A stretch of DNA of 64,000 nucleotides. Origin: Lentzea fradiae (lineage in GTDB: Bacteria; Actinomycetota; Actinomycetes; Mycobacteriales; Pseudonocardiaceae). The stretch is taken from the NCBI RefSeq assembly GCF_900100955.1, contig NZ_FNCC01000004.1, positions 62,001-126,000 of the forward strand, read 5' to 3'. The translations under genes and the position numbers were made by a program. The notes under the pieces were generated by a model that was given only the letters and a program-made list of their open reading frames with translations, had not been told where the DNA came from and made no database searches. Shown one piece after another: positions 16,256 to 24,361 of the stretch; within the stretch, counting starts at the first letter, position 1, and every line of letters begins with the position of its first letter.

Positions 16256-16642
16256 GTGATCTCCTACCTCGACGCCGGGGACCTGTTGGTGCTGGCCACG
16301 GCCGTGACCGGCGGCGACCTCGTCGTCCGGGACATCGGCCTGCTCGACACCGCGGCGTACCGCCCGCGCGCCACCGTCCTCGGCGTGGAGGCGTACAACA
16401 CGCTGTGGCTGAAGTCCTCCGCGCTGCTCGACTCCATCGTCCGGACGCGCCCGTTGGTGGAGGGAAACTGGCGTCTCGGCTGGGTCGCCGCGGTCACGAT
16501 GTGCGACATCAACGGCTACTGGATCGACGCCGAGGAGGACGACGCGCTCGACCTCGTCCGCTCGCTCGGCCGCGACAAGATCGACGTGGCCGAGATGGCC
16601 GGCCACCTGGAGGCGTGGGGGCTGCCGAAGGATTCCGCTTGA
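16256..16642 (+). CDS. Doc/Fic-like toxin with degenerate catalytic motif
   Basis: 128 aa, the length of Doc toxins. It follows the family throughout: I-S-Y-L-D-x-x-D-L-L-V-L-A, V-R-D-I-G-L-L-D-T-A, R-P-R-A-T-V-L-G-V-E-A-Y, and a helix-loop-helix ending A-V-T-M-C-D-I-N-G. The Fic core H-x-F-x-D/E-G-N-x-R appears as R65-P-L-V-E69-G70-N71-W-R73: the catalytic His is Arg and the Lys before the final Arg is Trp. Doc normally phosphorylates EF-Tu using this motif. The protein is therefore probably inactive or has another role. The frame is intact and the antitoxin gene is kept. Confidence 0.78.
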   Translation: MISYLDAGDLLVLATAVTGGDLVVRDIGLLDTAAYRPRATVLGVEAYNTLWLKSSALLDSIVRTRPLVEGNWRLGWVAAVTMCDINGYWIDAEEDDALDLVRSLGRDKIDVAEMAGHLEAWGLPKDSA

Positions 16643-16669
16643 CCTGGAGTGCACTCCAGGTCATAGCGT
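16639..16669 (+). promoter_or_regulatory. MerR-type promoter with 22-bp perfect operator palindrome
   Basis: The palindrome is 16641-16662, arms GACCTGGAGTG and CACTCCAGGTC. A -35-like TTGACC (16639-16644) overlaps its left edge, and TAGCGT (16664-16669) follows after 19 bp, the long spacer typical of MerR-activated promoters. It lies directly upstream of a MerR-family gene (start 16676), so autoregulation is likely. Confidence 0.8.
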
Positions 16670-16675
16670 CGAGTC

Positions 16676-17053
16676 GTGAGTTACTCGATAGCCCAAGCCG
16701 CGCAGCGCAGTGGGTTGTCCATCGACACCTTGCGCTACTACGAACGAATCGGGCTCGTCGACCCGCCCGCACGGGACTCGGGTGGCCGCCGGACCTACTC
16801 CGAGGAGGACCTCGGCTGGCTGGCCTTCGTGACGCGCCTGCGCACGACCGGCATGCCGATCCGCATGATGCGCGAGTTCGCGCAGCTCAGACACCGCGGT
16901 GACGTGTCGGCGGGCCGCCGCAGGCAGATCCTCGTCGAGCACCGCGCCGACGTCCGCGCCCGCATCGCGGAGCTGCAGCAGTGCCTCGAGGTGCTCGACT
17001 ACAAGATCGACTACTACGAGGTGGTCGAGCGGGACCTCGAAGCGACCGCCTAG
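16676..17053 (+). CDS. MerR family transcriptional regulator
   Basis: 125 aa, GTG start 7 bp after the putative -10. Winged helix I-A-Q-A-A-Q-R-S-G-L-S-I-D-T-L-R-Y-Y-E-R-I-G-L is the MerR signature, with wing G-G-R-R-T-Y and L-R-x-T-G-M-P-I-R-M-M-R-E-F. The C-terminal helix (residues ~78-115) forms the dimer coiled coil and has no Cys pair, so it is not a metal sensor of the MerR/ZntR kind. The aldo/keto reductase gene 51 bp downstream is the likely target, as commonly seen for this subgroup. Confidence 0.94.
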   Translation: MSYSIAQAAQRSGLSIDTLRYYERIGLVDPPARDSGGRRTYSEEDLGWLAFVTRLRTTGMPIRMMREFAQLRHRGDVSAGRRRQILVEHRADVRARIAELQQCLEVLDYKIDYYEVVERDLEATA

Positions 17054-17104
17054 GACCGGACGCTGTTCTGCACTCTGCCGGAATCCAGCATTGGGGACGT
17101 CGAC

Positions 17105-18076
<972 letters not shown>

Positions 18077-18103
18077 AACACCTGTTCGAATTCATCCCCA
18101 GGG

Positions 18104-18477
18104 TTGTCCACAGGGTGGGGACAGAGAGCTGTGGACAACTCCGAAGATCATGTGGACAACTGGGCCGCGACGGTGGCGCCGAGCTCCCAGCACGCCTCCA
18201 GGTCCGCCTTCGCAGGCTCACCCGTGACGACCACGTGAGGGGCCGCCTTCTCCCAGCCCAACCCGGTCGTGGCGGTCTCCACGCTGCGCACCGCACCAGT
18301 CGTGTCATTGTTGCCGTGCACGTACAAACCGAACGGACGGCCACGCGTCGAGTCGAGACACGGGTAGTACACGGTGTCGAAGAAATGCTTCAGCGCGCCG
18401 CTCATGTACCCGAGGTTCGCGGGCGTCCCGAGCAGGAATCCGTCGGCTTGGAGGGTGTCCACAGCGGTTGTGGACAA
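18104..18477. promoter_or_regulatory. Cluster of DnaA boxes
   Basis: Four exact copies of the high-GC actinobacterial DnaA box TTGTCCACA or its complement lie at 18104-18112, 18130-18138, 18151-18159 and 18469-18477. A one-mismatch copy lies at 18455-18463. The first two sit in the intergenic gap, the others in the 3' half of the flavodoxin-like gene. No dnaA or dnaN is near, so it is not oriC; titration or regulatory binding is inferred. Confidence 0.6.
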
Positions 18478-18600
18478 CGCGGCTCTCCGCACCACCTCGA
18501 CGCCCTCGATCTCGGGCGTCGTGGCGCCCGCGACGACGGCCTCGAACATCGCCTGGAGGGCGGGCGACGGCGTGTGGTGCACAATCAACAACCTGGACAC
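18148..18600 (-). CDS. Flavodoxin/NADPH-dependent FMN reductase-like protein
   Basis: 150 aa from GTG 18600; the frame runs further upstream but only from here does the flavodoxin fold begin (R-L-L-I-V-H-H-T-P-S). T-P-S-P-A-L-Q-A occupies the FMN phosphate loop, and D-G-F-L-L-G-T-P-A-N-L-G-Y-M-S-G-A-L-K-H-F-F-D-T is the isoalloxazine-binding loop typical of WrbA/NADPH-FMN reductases. Redox partner unknown. The gene is convergent with the aldo/keto reductase and carries several DnaA boxes in its coding sequence. Confidence 0.85.
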   Translation of the reverse strand: MSRLLIVHHTPSPALQAMFEAVVAGATTPEIEGVEVVRRAALSTTAVDTLQADGFLLGTPANLGYMSGALKHFFDTVYYPCLDSTRGRPFGLYVHGNNDTTGAVRSVETATTGLGWEKAAPHVVVTGEPAKADLEACWELGATVAAQLST

Positions 18601-18839
18601 GCGACACAGCGTCGTGGACCACGGCGAATGGCGCAACGGCCGGTAAAGTGGCTGTGGCAAGTGGCCGGCAACGGTCACCTTGTTGCACCGCTGCCTGTCT
18701 GGTGACCCGGGGACAGGAGTGAGCCGGCGGTGCGACTTGGGGGCACCACACACTTGCTCGCGATGCGCGAGAACTGAATATGGCTGTACAACGGACGCCC
18801 GCTGCGCTCACCGGTGGGCCTATTCGTTGTGGAGTCATC

Positions 18840-19067
18840 ATGTCGCCGTGGTGGGCTGCAGTGGCCCTCGTGGTGCCGAGCCTGTCCGGGTTGGCCTGGC
18901 GCTGGTTCGAGCTGCGCTTCCTCCATCGTGTCTACGAACGTGGAGGGGCGAAAGACCTCAAGGTGGCGGCCGAAGCGCTCCGGACGACGCGGTCGCGGAC
19001 CCTGGCGGAGAAGCTGCGGTCCGGACGGAAAGCCCTTGGGCCCGCCAATGACAAAGGCGAGCAGTGA
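18840..19067 (+). CDS. Small membrane-anchored basic protein, unknown function
   Basis: 75 aa from ATG 18840, chosen because GGAG lies 6 nt upstream. One N-terminal hydrophobic helix (W-W-A-A-V-A-L-V-V-P-S-L) is followed by W-R-W-F-E-L-R-F-L-H-R-V-Y and a basic, probably helical, cytoplasmic tail rich in R, K and A. No family recognised. The 239-bp region before it (18601-18839) shows no other gene. A methyltransferase gene follows 10 bp downstream. Confidence 0.5.
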   Translation: MSPWWAAVALVVPSLSGLAWRWFELRFLHRVYERGGAKDLKVAAEALRTTRSRTLAEKLRSGRKALGPANDKGEQ

Positions 19068-19077
19068 ACGCTGCAAC

Positions 19078-19701
19078 ATGACGTCCATGACCCGCGCCTC
19101 CTACGACCTCGTCGCCGCCGACTACGCGCGTCTCCTCCCCGGCGCGCACGACGGCCGCCCGCTCGACGCCGCGATCATGCGGGCGTTCGCCGAACTCGCC
19201 GAGAGCCCGGTGGGCGACCTCGGCTGCGGCGCCGGGCGCATCACCCGGTACCTGCACGACCTGGGCCTGGAGGCGGTCGGCGTCGACCTCTCAGACGGCA
19301 TGGTCGCCGAGGCGCGGCGGCTGCACCCGCACCTGGAGTTCGCGCAGGGCGACATCACCGGGCTCGACCTCGCCGACGACAGCCTCGGCAGTGCCGTCGT
19401 CTGGTACTCGACGGTCCACATGCCCGCGGAGGAGGTGCCGTGGCGGGAGTTCCACCGGGTGGTGAAACCGGGCGGATACTTGTTGCACGCGTTCAAGCTG
19501 GGTAACCGGGTGAGGCACCTCTCGCACGCGTACGGCCACGACGTCGACCTCGACGTGTATTGGCACGACATGGATGTGGTCGTGACCGGCGCGACGGAGG
19601 CCGGGTTCAACGAGGTGGCACGCCCGGAGCGTCAGAAGGGTGTGGACGAAGCGGGACCGCAGGCGTTCTTGTTGCTCCGCAAACGGAACCCCGGCGCCTG
19701 A
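19078..19701 (+). CDS. Class I SAM-dependent methyltransferase
   Basis: 207 aa (ATG 19087 is an alternative start). Motif I G-D-L-G-C-G-A-G-R-I-T-R-Y-L, motif II acidic V-G-V-D-L-S-D-G-M, motif post-I F-A-Q-G-D-I-T-G-L-D and motif III V-V-K-P-G-G-Y-L-L-H-A-F are those of UbiE/COQ5-like small-molecule methyltransferases. Y-D-x-V-A-A-D-Y-A at the start is the usual lid helix. Substrate unknown. Confidence 0.9.
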   Translation: MTSMTRASYDLVAADYARLLPGAHDGRPLDAAIMRAFAELAESPVGDLGCGAGRITRYLHDLGLEAVGVDLSDGMVAEARRLHPHLEFAQGDITGLDLADDSLGSAVVWYSTVHMPAEEVPWREFHRVVKPGGYLLHAFKLGNRVRHLSHAYGHDVDLDVYWHDMDVVVTGATEAGFNEVARPERQKGVDEAGPQAFLLLRKRNPGA

Positions 19702-19734
19702 AGGACGTCTTTACGGGTGTACACAGGAGGGACC

Positions 19735-20070
19735 ATGAAGACCACCGCCCTTATGACCACCAGTTCCCGTCAGCGCCGGATCACCTGGGGCTTCGGCCTC
19801 GCGATCGGCATCGGGATGATCGGGTTCGGGCCCCTCTTCGCGTCGCTGTGGCCGGGGTTCGACCACAGCCCGTGGGACGTCAACACGATGTTGCTCGGAC
19901 TCGGCGTGGGGCTTTGCACGATCGCGTACATCTTCGGCCGGATCGCCGTCGCGGCGGTCACCGAGGGGCGCCGCAACGCGGTGGCCCCGCCGACCACCAG
20001 GGCCTACTTCGTGGCCGGTGGCGGCTTCGCCGTCGCGGTGCTGTGCCTGCTGATCGCGCTGTCCGGCTGA
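19735..20070 (+). CDS. Small integral membrane protein, unknown function
   Basis: 111 aa. ATG 19735 has AGGAGG 4 nt upstream, the best Shine-Dalgarno site in this part of the window, and decides the start. Three hydrophobic helices (about 21-41, 52-77, 90-110) with short polar loops; the loop before helix 2 is W-P-G-F-D-H-S-P-W-D. No motif known to me. Stands alone, ahead of a bidirectional hairpin. Confidence 0.7.
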   Translation: MKTTALMTTSSRQRRITWGFGLAIGIGMIGFGPLFASLWPGFDHSPWDVNTMLLGLGVGLCTIAYIFGRIAVAAVTEGRRNAVAPPTTRAYFVAGGGFAVAVLCLLIALSG

Positions 20071-20104
20071 CCCGGCCCCGGACCTGGCACGGCCGCCGCA
20101 CACA

Positions 20105-20128
20105 GGGCGCCTTCGTGCGAAAGCGCCC
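20105..20128. terminator. Bidirectional hairpin between convergent genes
   Basis: GGGCGC, mismatch, TTCG, loop TG, CGAA, mismatch, GCGCCC. It lies between the plus-strand membrane protein gene and minus-strand pmmB, so it can serve both. Confidence 0.6.
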
Positions 20129-20142
20129 CGCGTGCGCGGCGG

Positions 20143-21762
20143 TCAGCTGACCAGAGCCGTCACCCGTTCACGCAGTTCCGCCAACCGCGCCCGGCCGGCG
20201 GCGCGGGCGGACTCCAGTCCGTCCGCGACCGGCTCGACGACCTCCAGGTACGCCTTGAGCTTCGGCTCGGTGCCGGACGGGCGCACGATCACGCGCACCC
20301 CGCCGTCGGCCGTCCACCGCAGCACGTCGGCGTCGGGGAGCAGGTCCTCGGACGTGAAGCCGGCCGGCGGGTTCGCGCGCAGCCGCCCCATCGTCGCGCC
20401 GATCAGGCTCAGATCGGTGTAGCGCAACGAGATCTGGTCCGTCAGGTGCAGGCCGTGGTCGACCGCGAGCTGGTCCAGCGCGTCCAGCAGCGTCCGTCCG
20501 GACGCCTTGAGGCCCGCGGCCAGGTCCGCGGCGACGACGGCGGCCGAGATGCCGTCCTTGTCCGCCACGTGGGCAGGGTCGACGCAGTTGCCGAGCGCCT
20601 CCTCGTAGGCGAACACGAGACCTTCACCGGCCCGTGCCAGCCACTTGAAGCCCGTCAGCGTCTCCGTGTACCGGGCGCCGTGCGCGGCGGCGATCGACTT
20701 CAGCAGTGACGACGACACGATCGTCGTGGCCACCAGCGGGTCCGCCGACTCCGTGGTGGACAGCACGAGCGAGCCGAGCAGCACGCCCGTCTCGTCACCG
20801 CGCAGCATCCGCCAGCTCTCACCGTCCTTCACGCCCAGCGCGCACCGGTCCGCGTCCGGGTCCAGCGCGATTGCCAGGTCCGCGTCCACCGACGCCGCCA
20901 GCTCCAGCAGCGCGTCGGACGCGCCGGGCTCCTCCGGGTTCGGGAACACCACGGTCGGGAAGTCCGGGTCCGGCACCGCCTGCGACCGCACCACGTGCAC
21001 GTCGGTGAAACCCGCGCGCCGCAACGCTTCCACGGCGAACGCGCCACCGACGCCGTGCATCGGCGTCAACGCGATCCGCAGCTCCCGCGCCTGGCCCGTC
21101 GGCAGCTGTGCCATCCGCTCCAGGTACGCGTCGACGTCGGCGTCCGAAACCGTGGTGTACGAGGAGCTCCGCGGCACCGACACCGCCGCGGGCACCGACT
21201 CGATCGCCTTCTCGATCTCGCGGTCCGAAGGCGGCATGATCTGCGAACCACCGGCCAGGTAGAGCTTGTAGCCGTTGTCCGCCGGCGGGTTGTGCGACGC
21301 GGTGATCTGGATGCCCGCCACGGCGTCGTGCGCGCGGACCAGGAACGCCAGCACGGGCGTCGGCAACGGCCCCGGCAGCATCCGCACGTCGAACCCGGCC
21401 GCCGCCATCACCTCGGCGGCGGCGACCGCGAACTCCTCCGAGCCGTGCCGCGCGTCGCGACCGACGAACACCACCCCGGAGCCGCCCGCGCCGGAGCCGC
21501 CCAGCCACGCCGCCAGCCCGGCGGTCGCGCGGACGACGGTCGCGACGTTCATGCCGTTCGTGCCCGCCCGCACCGGTCCGCGCAGCCCGGCGGTGCCGAA
21601 CGTCAGCGGCCCGGCCATGCGGTCTTGGAGGTCCTCCAAGGCGGCCGGGTCGCCGCCCATCGCGCGGGCCAGCACCCCCTGCAGCTCCTCACGCGTGACC
21701 GCGCTGGGGTCGTCGGCGATCCACCGGAACGTCGCGTCGCGCAGTGCCGGTGTGAGGCTCAT
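20143..21762 (-). CDS. pmmB: Phospho-sugar mutase (phosphomannomutase/phosphoglucomutase family)
   Basis: 539 aa. The phosphoserine loop [14 protein letters not shown], the metal loop A-L-D-P-D-A-D-R-C, the sugar loop F-A-Y-E-E-A-L-G and the phosphate-binding V-R-P-S-G-T-E-P-K mark the four domains of the alpha-D-phosphohexomutase superfamily. The order and length fit the PGM2/PmmB branch, whose members act on hexose or pentose 1-phosphates. It overlaps the punA stop by 4 bp, as expected if ribose 1-phosphate from phosphorolysis is converted to ribose 5-phosphate (inference). Synteny with M. tuberculosis pmmB supports the symbol. Confidence 0.92.
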   Translation of the reverse strand: MSLTPALRDATFRWIADDPSAVTREELQGVLARAMGGDPAALEDLQDRMAGPLTFGTAGLRGPVRAGTNGMNVATVVRATAGLAAWLGGSGAGGSGVVFVGRDARHGSEEFAVAAAEVMAAAGFDVRMLPGPLPTPVLAFLVRAHDAVAGIQITASHNPPADNGYKLYLAGGSQIMPPSDREIEKAIESVPAAVSVPRSSSYTTVSDADVDAYLERMAQLPTGQARELRIALTPMHGVGGAFAVEALRRAGFTDVHVVRSQAVPDPDFPTVVFPNPEEPGASDALLELAASVDADLAIALDPDADRCALGVKDGESWRMLRGDETGVLLGSLVLSTTESADPLVATTIVSSSLLKSIAAAHGARYTETLTGFKWLARAGEGLVFAYEEALGNCVDPAHVADKDGISAAVVAADLAAGLKASGRTLLDALDQLAVDHGLHLTDQISLRYTDLSLIGATMGRLRANPPAGFTSEDLLPDADVLRWTADGGVRVIVRPSGTEPKLKAYLEVVEPVADGLESARAAGRARLAELRERVTALVS

Positions 21763-22550
21763 GCGCGGTCCACCAGCTCGCGCAGCAGCGTTCCCATCCG
21801 CTCCGCAGCGGCGGCACCGGCGTCGAGCACCTCCTGGTGGTTCAGCGGCTCACCGGTGATGCCCGCCGCCAGGTTCGTCACCAGCGACAACCCGAACACC
21901 TCGACCCCCTCGGCGCGGGCGGCGATGGCCTCGTGCACCGTCGACATGCCGACCAGGTCGGCGCCCAGCGTGCGCAGCATCCGGATCTCGGCGGGCGTCT
22001 CGAAGTGCGGGCCGGGCAGACCCGCGTACACGCCCTCCTCGAGCGACGGGTCGATCTGCCGCGCGAGCTCGCGCAGCCGCGGCGAGTACAGGTCGGTCAG
22101 GTCGACGAACCTGGCGCCGACCAGCGGCGACAGCGAGGTCAGGTTGAGGTGGTCGGAGATCAGCACCGGCTGCCCGACGGACATGCCCTGGCGCAGGCCA
22201 CCGGCCGCGTTGGTCAGCACGACCGTCGACACGCCCGCGGCGGCGGCGGTGCGCACGCCGTGCACGACCTTCTGCACGCCCTTGCCCTCGTAGCCGTGGG
22301 TGCGGCCGAGGACGACGAGGACCTTCTTGCCGCCCACCTCGACGGAACGGATGGTGCCGCCGTGGCCGAGCGCGGTCGGCGCCTCGAAGCCCGTCAGCTC
22401 GCCGACCGGGATCTCGCTCACCGGGTCGCCGATCACGTCGGCGGCGGGGCGCCAGCCGGAGCCGAGCACGATGGCGATGTCGTGCTTGTCGATGCCGGTG
22501 CGGCCCTGGATCTCTTCCGCGGCCTTGCCGGCCAGCTCTTCTGGAGTCAC
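21759..22550 (-). CDS. punA: Purine nucleoside phosphorylase, trimeric class
   Basis: 263 aa. Cleaves purine nucleosides with phosphate to base and ribose 1-phosphate. Phosphate-site G-S-G-W near residue 31, L-G-R-T-H-G-Y-E-G loop, [10 protein letters not shown] base loop and [12 protein letters not shown] with V-G-M-S-T-V-H-E are those of the low-molecular-mass trimeric class. First gene of a punA-pmmB pair, coupled by ATGA overlap. Confidence 0.96.
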   Translation of the reverse strand: MTPEELAGKAAEEIQGRTGIDKHDIAIVLGSGWRPAADVIGDPVSEIPVGELTGFEAPTALGHGGTIRSVEVGGKKVLVVLGRTHGYEGKGVQKVVHGVRTAAAAGVSTVVLTNAAGGLRQGMSVGQPVLISDHLNLTSLSPLVGARFVDLTDLYSPRLRELARQIDPSLEEGVYAGLPGPHFETPAEIRMLRTLGADLVGMSTVHEAIAARAEGVEVFGLSLVTNLAAGITGEPLNHQEVLDAGAAAAERMGTLLRELVDRA

Positions 22551-22625
22551 CGCAGGAGCTTAAGCCGTGTCGCGGGCCTCTGTTCGCTGAGACTCGTGTT
22601 CACCTCCGGCCGCGGGCGACCCCGC

Positions 22626-24260
22626 TCACACCGGGGTGAAGGTCGAGGCGATGGCGTCGAACAAGCGCACGCGCGCCTCGTCCTCCTGCTCGGTGGGCAC
22701 GACCACCTCGACCACCCACAGGTCGTTGCCGAGGGGCAGCACGCGGGAGAAGTGCGTCCGCCGCAGCGTGTTGGGCTCGTCACCCTCGACCGTGCGGTAG
22801 ATGAACTGGACGCTCTCCTCGAACCGCGGCCCCGGCAGGTCCGGTGTCGACGCCTTCTCGCCGCCGAAGAACCGGCCGGGCCACCGCGCCTGCACAGCCC
22901 GGAAGTAGGCGTTCACGTCGCGCCTGGGGTAGTAGTCGGGGAACCGCTGCACGGCCACCTCGTACGCGCCGCTGTCCGACACGAAGTGCACCACCGCCGA
23001 CGCGGGCAACTGCGTGCCGGCGGCACGCTGCTCGGTGTACATCGCCCAGTTCGGGTCGACGTTCAGGGTGAACTTGCCGCCCTGGTCGCCGATCGCGGTC
23101 ACAGCCGAGGCGGTCCGCGGTGCGAGCGGCGCGGACGTCGGCAGGGTCGGCAGCGTCTGCTGGGACTGCCGCGTCGGCGGCAGCAGCGGAGCGCCCGCCG
23201 CGAGCCTGGTCAGCGCGAACCCGCCACCGGAGCCCACCGCGAACAGCAGGACCGCCGCGACCAGCACCAACGCGGACGCCACCCGCCCGCGCGACCGCCG
23301 CGGCGGCGGCTCGGTGACCAGGAACGGCAGCGGGCCGGGGTCGTCGGCCAGCGGCGCGTCCGGCTCGATCCTCGGCTTGGGGCGCACGACCACCGGCAGC
23401 GGCACCGTCTCGCGCACCTCGAACGCGTCCGTGCCCGGCTCCGGCAGCAGCGCGTAGACCCGCTTGCGCACGTCGACCAGCGACATCCGCTCCGCCGGGT
23501 CCTTGCGCATCAGCCCGCTGATCACCGGCGCGAGCCTGCCCGCGCCCGCCGGCACCGGCACGTCGCCGTTGATCACCGCGTTGATCGTCTGCATGACGTT
23601 CTTGCCCACGTACGGCGGCTCGCCCGCCATCGCCGCCCACAGCGTCGCGCCGAGCGACCACCGGTCGGCCGCCTCGGACACGTCGCCGCCCTGCGCCACC
23701 TCGGGCGCGATGTAGGCGGGGGTGCCGAGCGTGATGCCGCGCGCGGTCATGGTGGCCTCGGCGACGTTGCGCGCGATGCCGAAGTCGGTGAGCTTCACCC
23801 GGCCGTCGTCCGCGATCAGCACGTTGCCGGGCTTCACGTCGCGGTGCGTGATCCCCGCCCGGTGCGCGGCCGCCAGCGCCGCCGCGACCGCGTCGAGCAC
23901 CGCCGCGCCCTGCTTCTCGGTGAGACAGCCCTGCTCCTGCAGCACCTCGCCGAGACTGCGCGACGGCACCAGCTCCATCACCACGTACGGGTCGCCCTCG
24001 TGCTGGACGACGTCGTAGAGCGTCACCAGGTTCGGGTGGGAGAGCGCGGCGACGGCACGGGCCTCGCGCATCGTCCGTTCCCGCAGCTCGTCGGCGGCGG
24101 CGTCGGGCATGCCGGGAGGCCGCAGGATCTCCTTCACCGCGACCTGGCGGCGCAGCACCTCGTCGTGGGCGGCCCACACCGTGCCCATAGAGCCCTGACC
24201 GAGCTGGTCCAGCAGCCGGTATCTGGCCGCGATCAAGCGCTCCTGGTCGCCGTTCTCCAC
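22626..24260 (-). CDS. Receptor-type serine/threonine protein kinase
   Basis: 544 aa. Kinase domain ~14-275: glycine loop G-Q-G-S-M-G-T-V, Lys43, catalytic H-R-D-V-K-P-G-N (Asp141), D-F-G (Asp159), and activation-segment G-T-P-A-Y-I-A-P-E. A proline- and arginine-rich juxtamembrane region precedes a single transmembrane helix at ~328-352. About 190 extracytoplasmic residues follow, without PASTA repeats, so the ligand class differs from PknB. Transcribed away from mutA. No phosphatase or FHA partner is adjacent. Confidence 0.93.
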   Translation of the reverse strand: MENGDQERLIAARYRLLDQLGQGSMGTVWAAHDEVLRRQVAVKEILRPPGMPDAAADELRERTMREARAVAALSHPNLVTLYDVVQHEGDPYVVMELVPSRSLGEVLQEQGCLTEKQGAAVLDAVAAALAAAHRAGITHRDVKPGNVLIADDGRVKLTDFGIARNVAEATMTARGITLGTPAYIAPEVAQGGDVSEAADRWSLGATLWAAMAGEPPYVGKNVMQTINAVINGDVPVPAGAGRLAPVISGLMRKDPAERMSLVDVRKRVYALLPEPGTDAFEVRETVPLPVVVRPKPRIEPDAPLADDPGPLPFLVTEPPPRRSRGRVASALVLVAAVLLFAVGSGGGFALTRLAAGAPLLPPTRQSQQTLPTLPTSAPLAPRTASAVTAIGDQGGKFTLNVDPNWAMYTEQRAAGTQLPASAVVHFVSDSGAYEVAVQRFPDYYPRRDVNAYFRAVQARWPGRFFGGEKASTPDLPGPRFEESVQFIYRTVEGDEPNTLRRTHFSRVLPLGNDLWVVEVVVPTEQEDEARVRLFDAIASTFTPV

Positions 24261-24361
24261 CGGTTCATCATTCCTGAGACACTCGGACGGGTTTCACTGC
24301 ATCGTTAACGGCGGTGAACCTCACATAGCCGTGTCCGTACCGTTCGACAACACTGCAACGC

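Noticed and set aside
18104..18477. Chromosomal replication origin
   Set aside because: DnaA boxes are present but there is no dnaA, dnaN, AT-rich unwinding region or dense array as in actinobacterial oriC.
21837..24308. Very long open frames opposite real genes (also 3058-5007 plus, 26257-29196 minus, 60151-63144 minus)
   Set aside because: They are antisense shadows produced by high GC third positions. Their translations are Arg/His/Gly/Pro-rich without any family motif, while the opposite strand encodes clear enzymes.
24261..24361. Cobalamin riboswitch before mutA
   Set aside because: The gap to the divergent kinase gene is only ~100 bp and shows no B12-box-like sequence or multi-stem layout.
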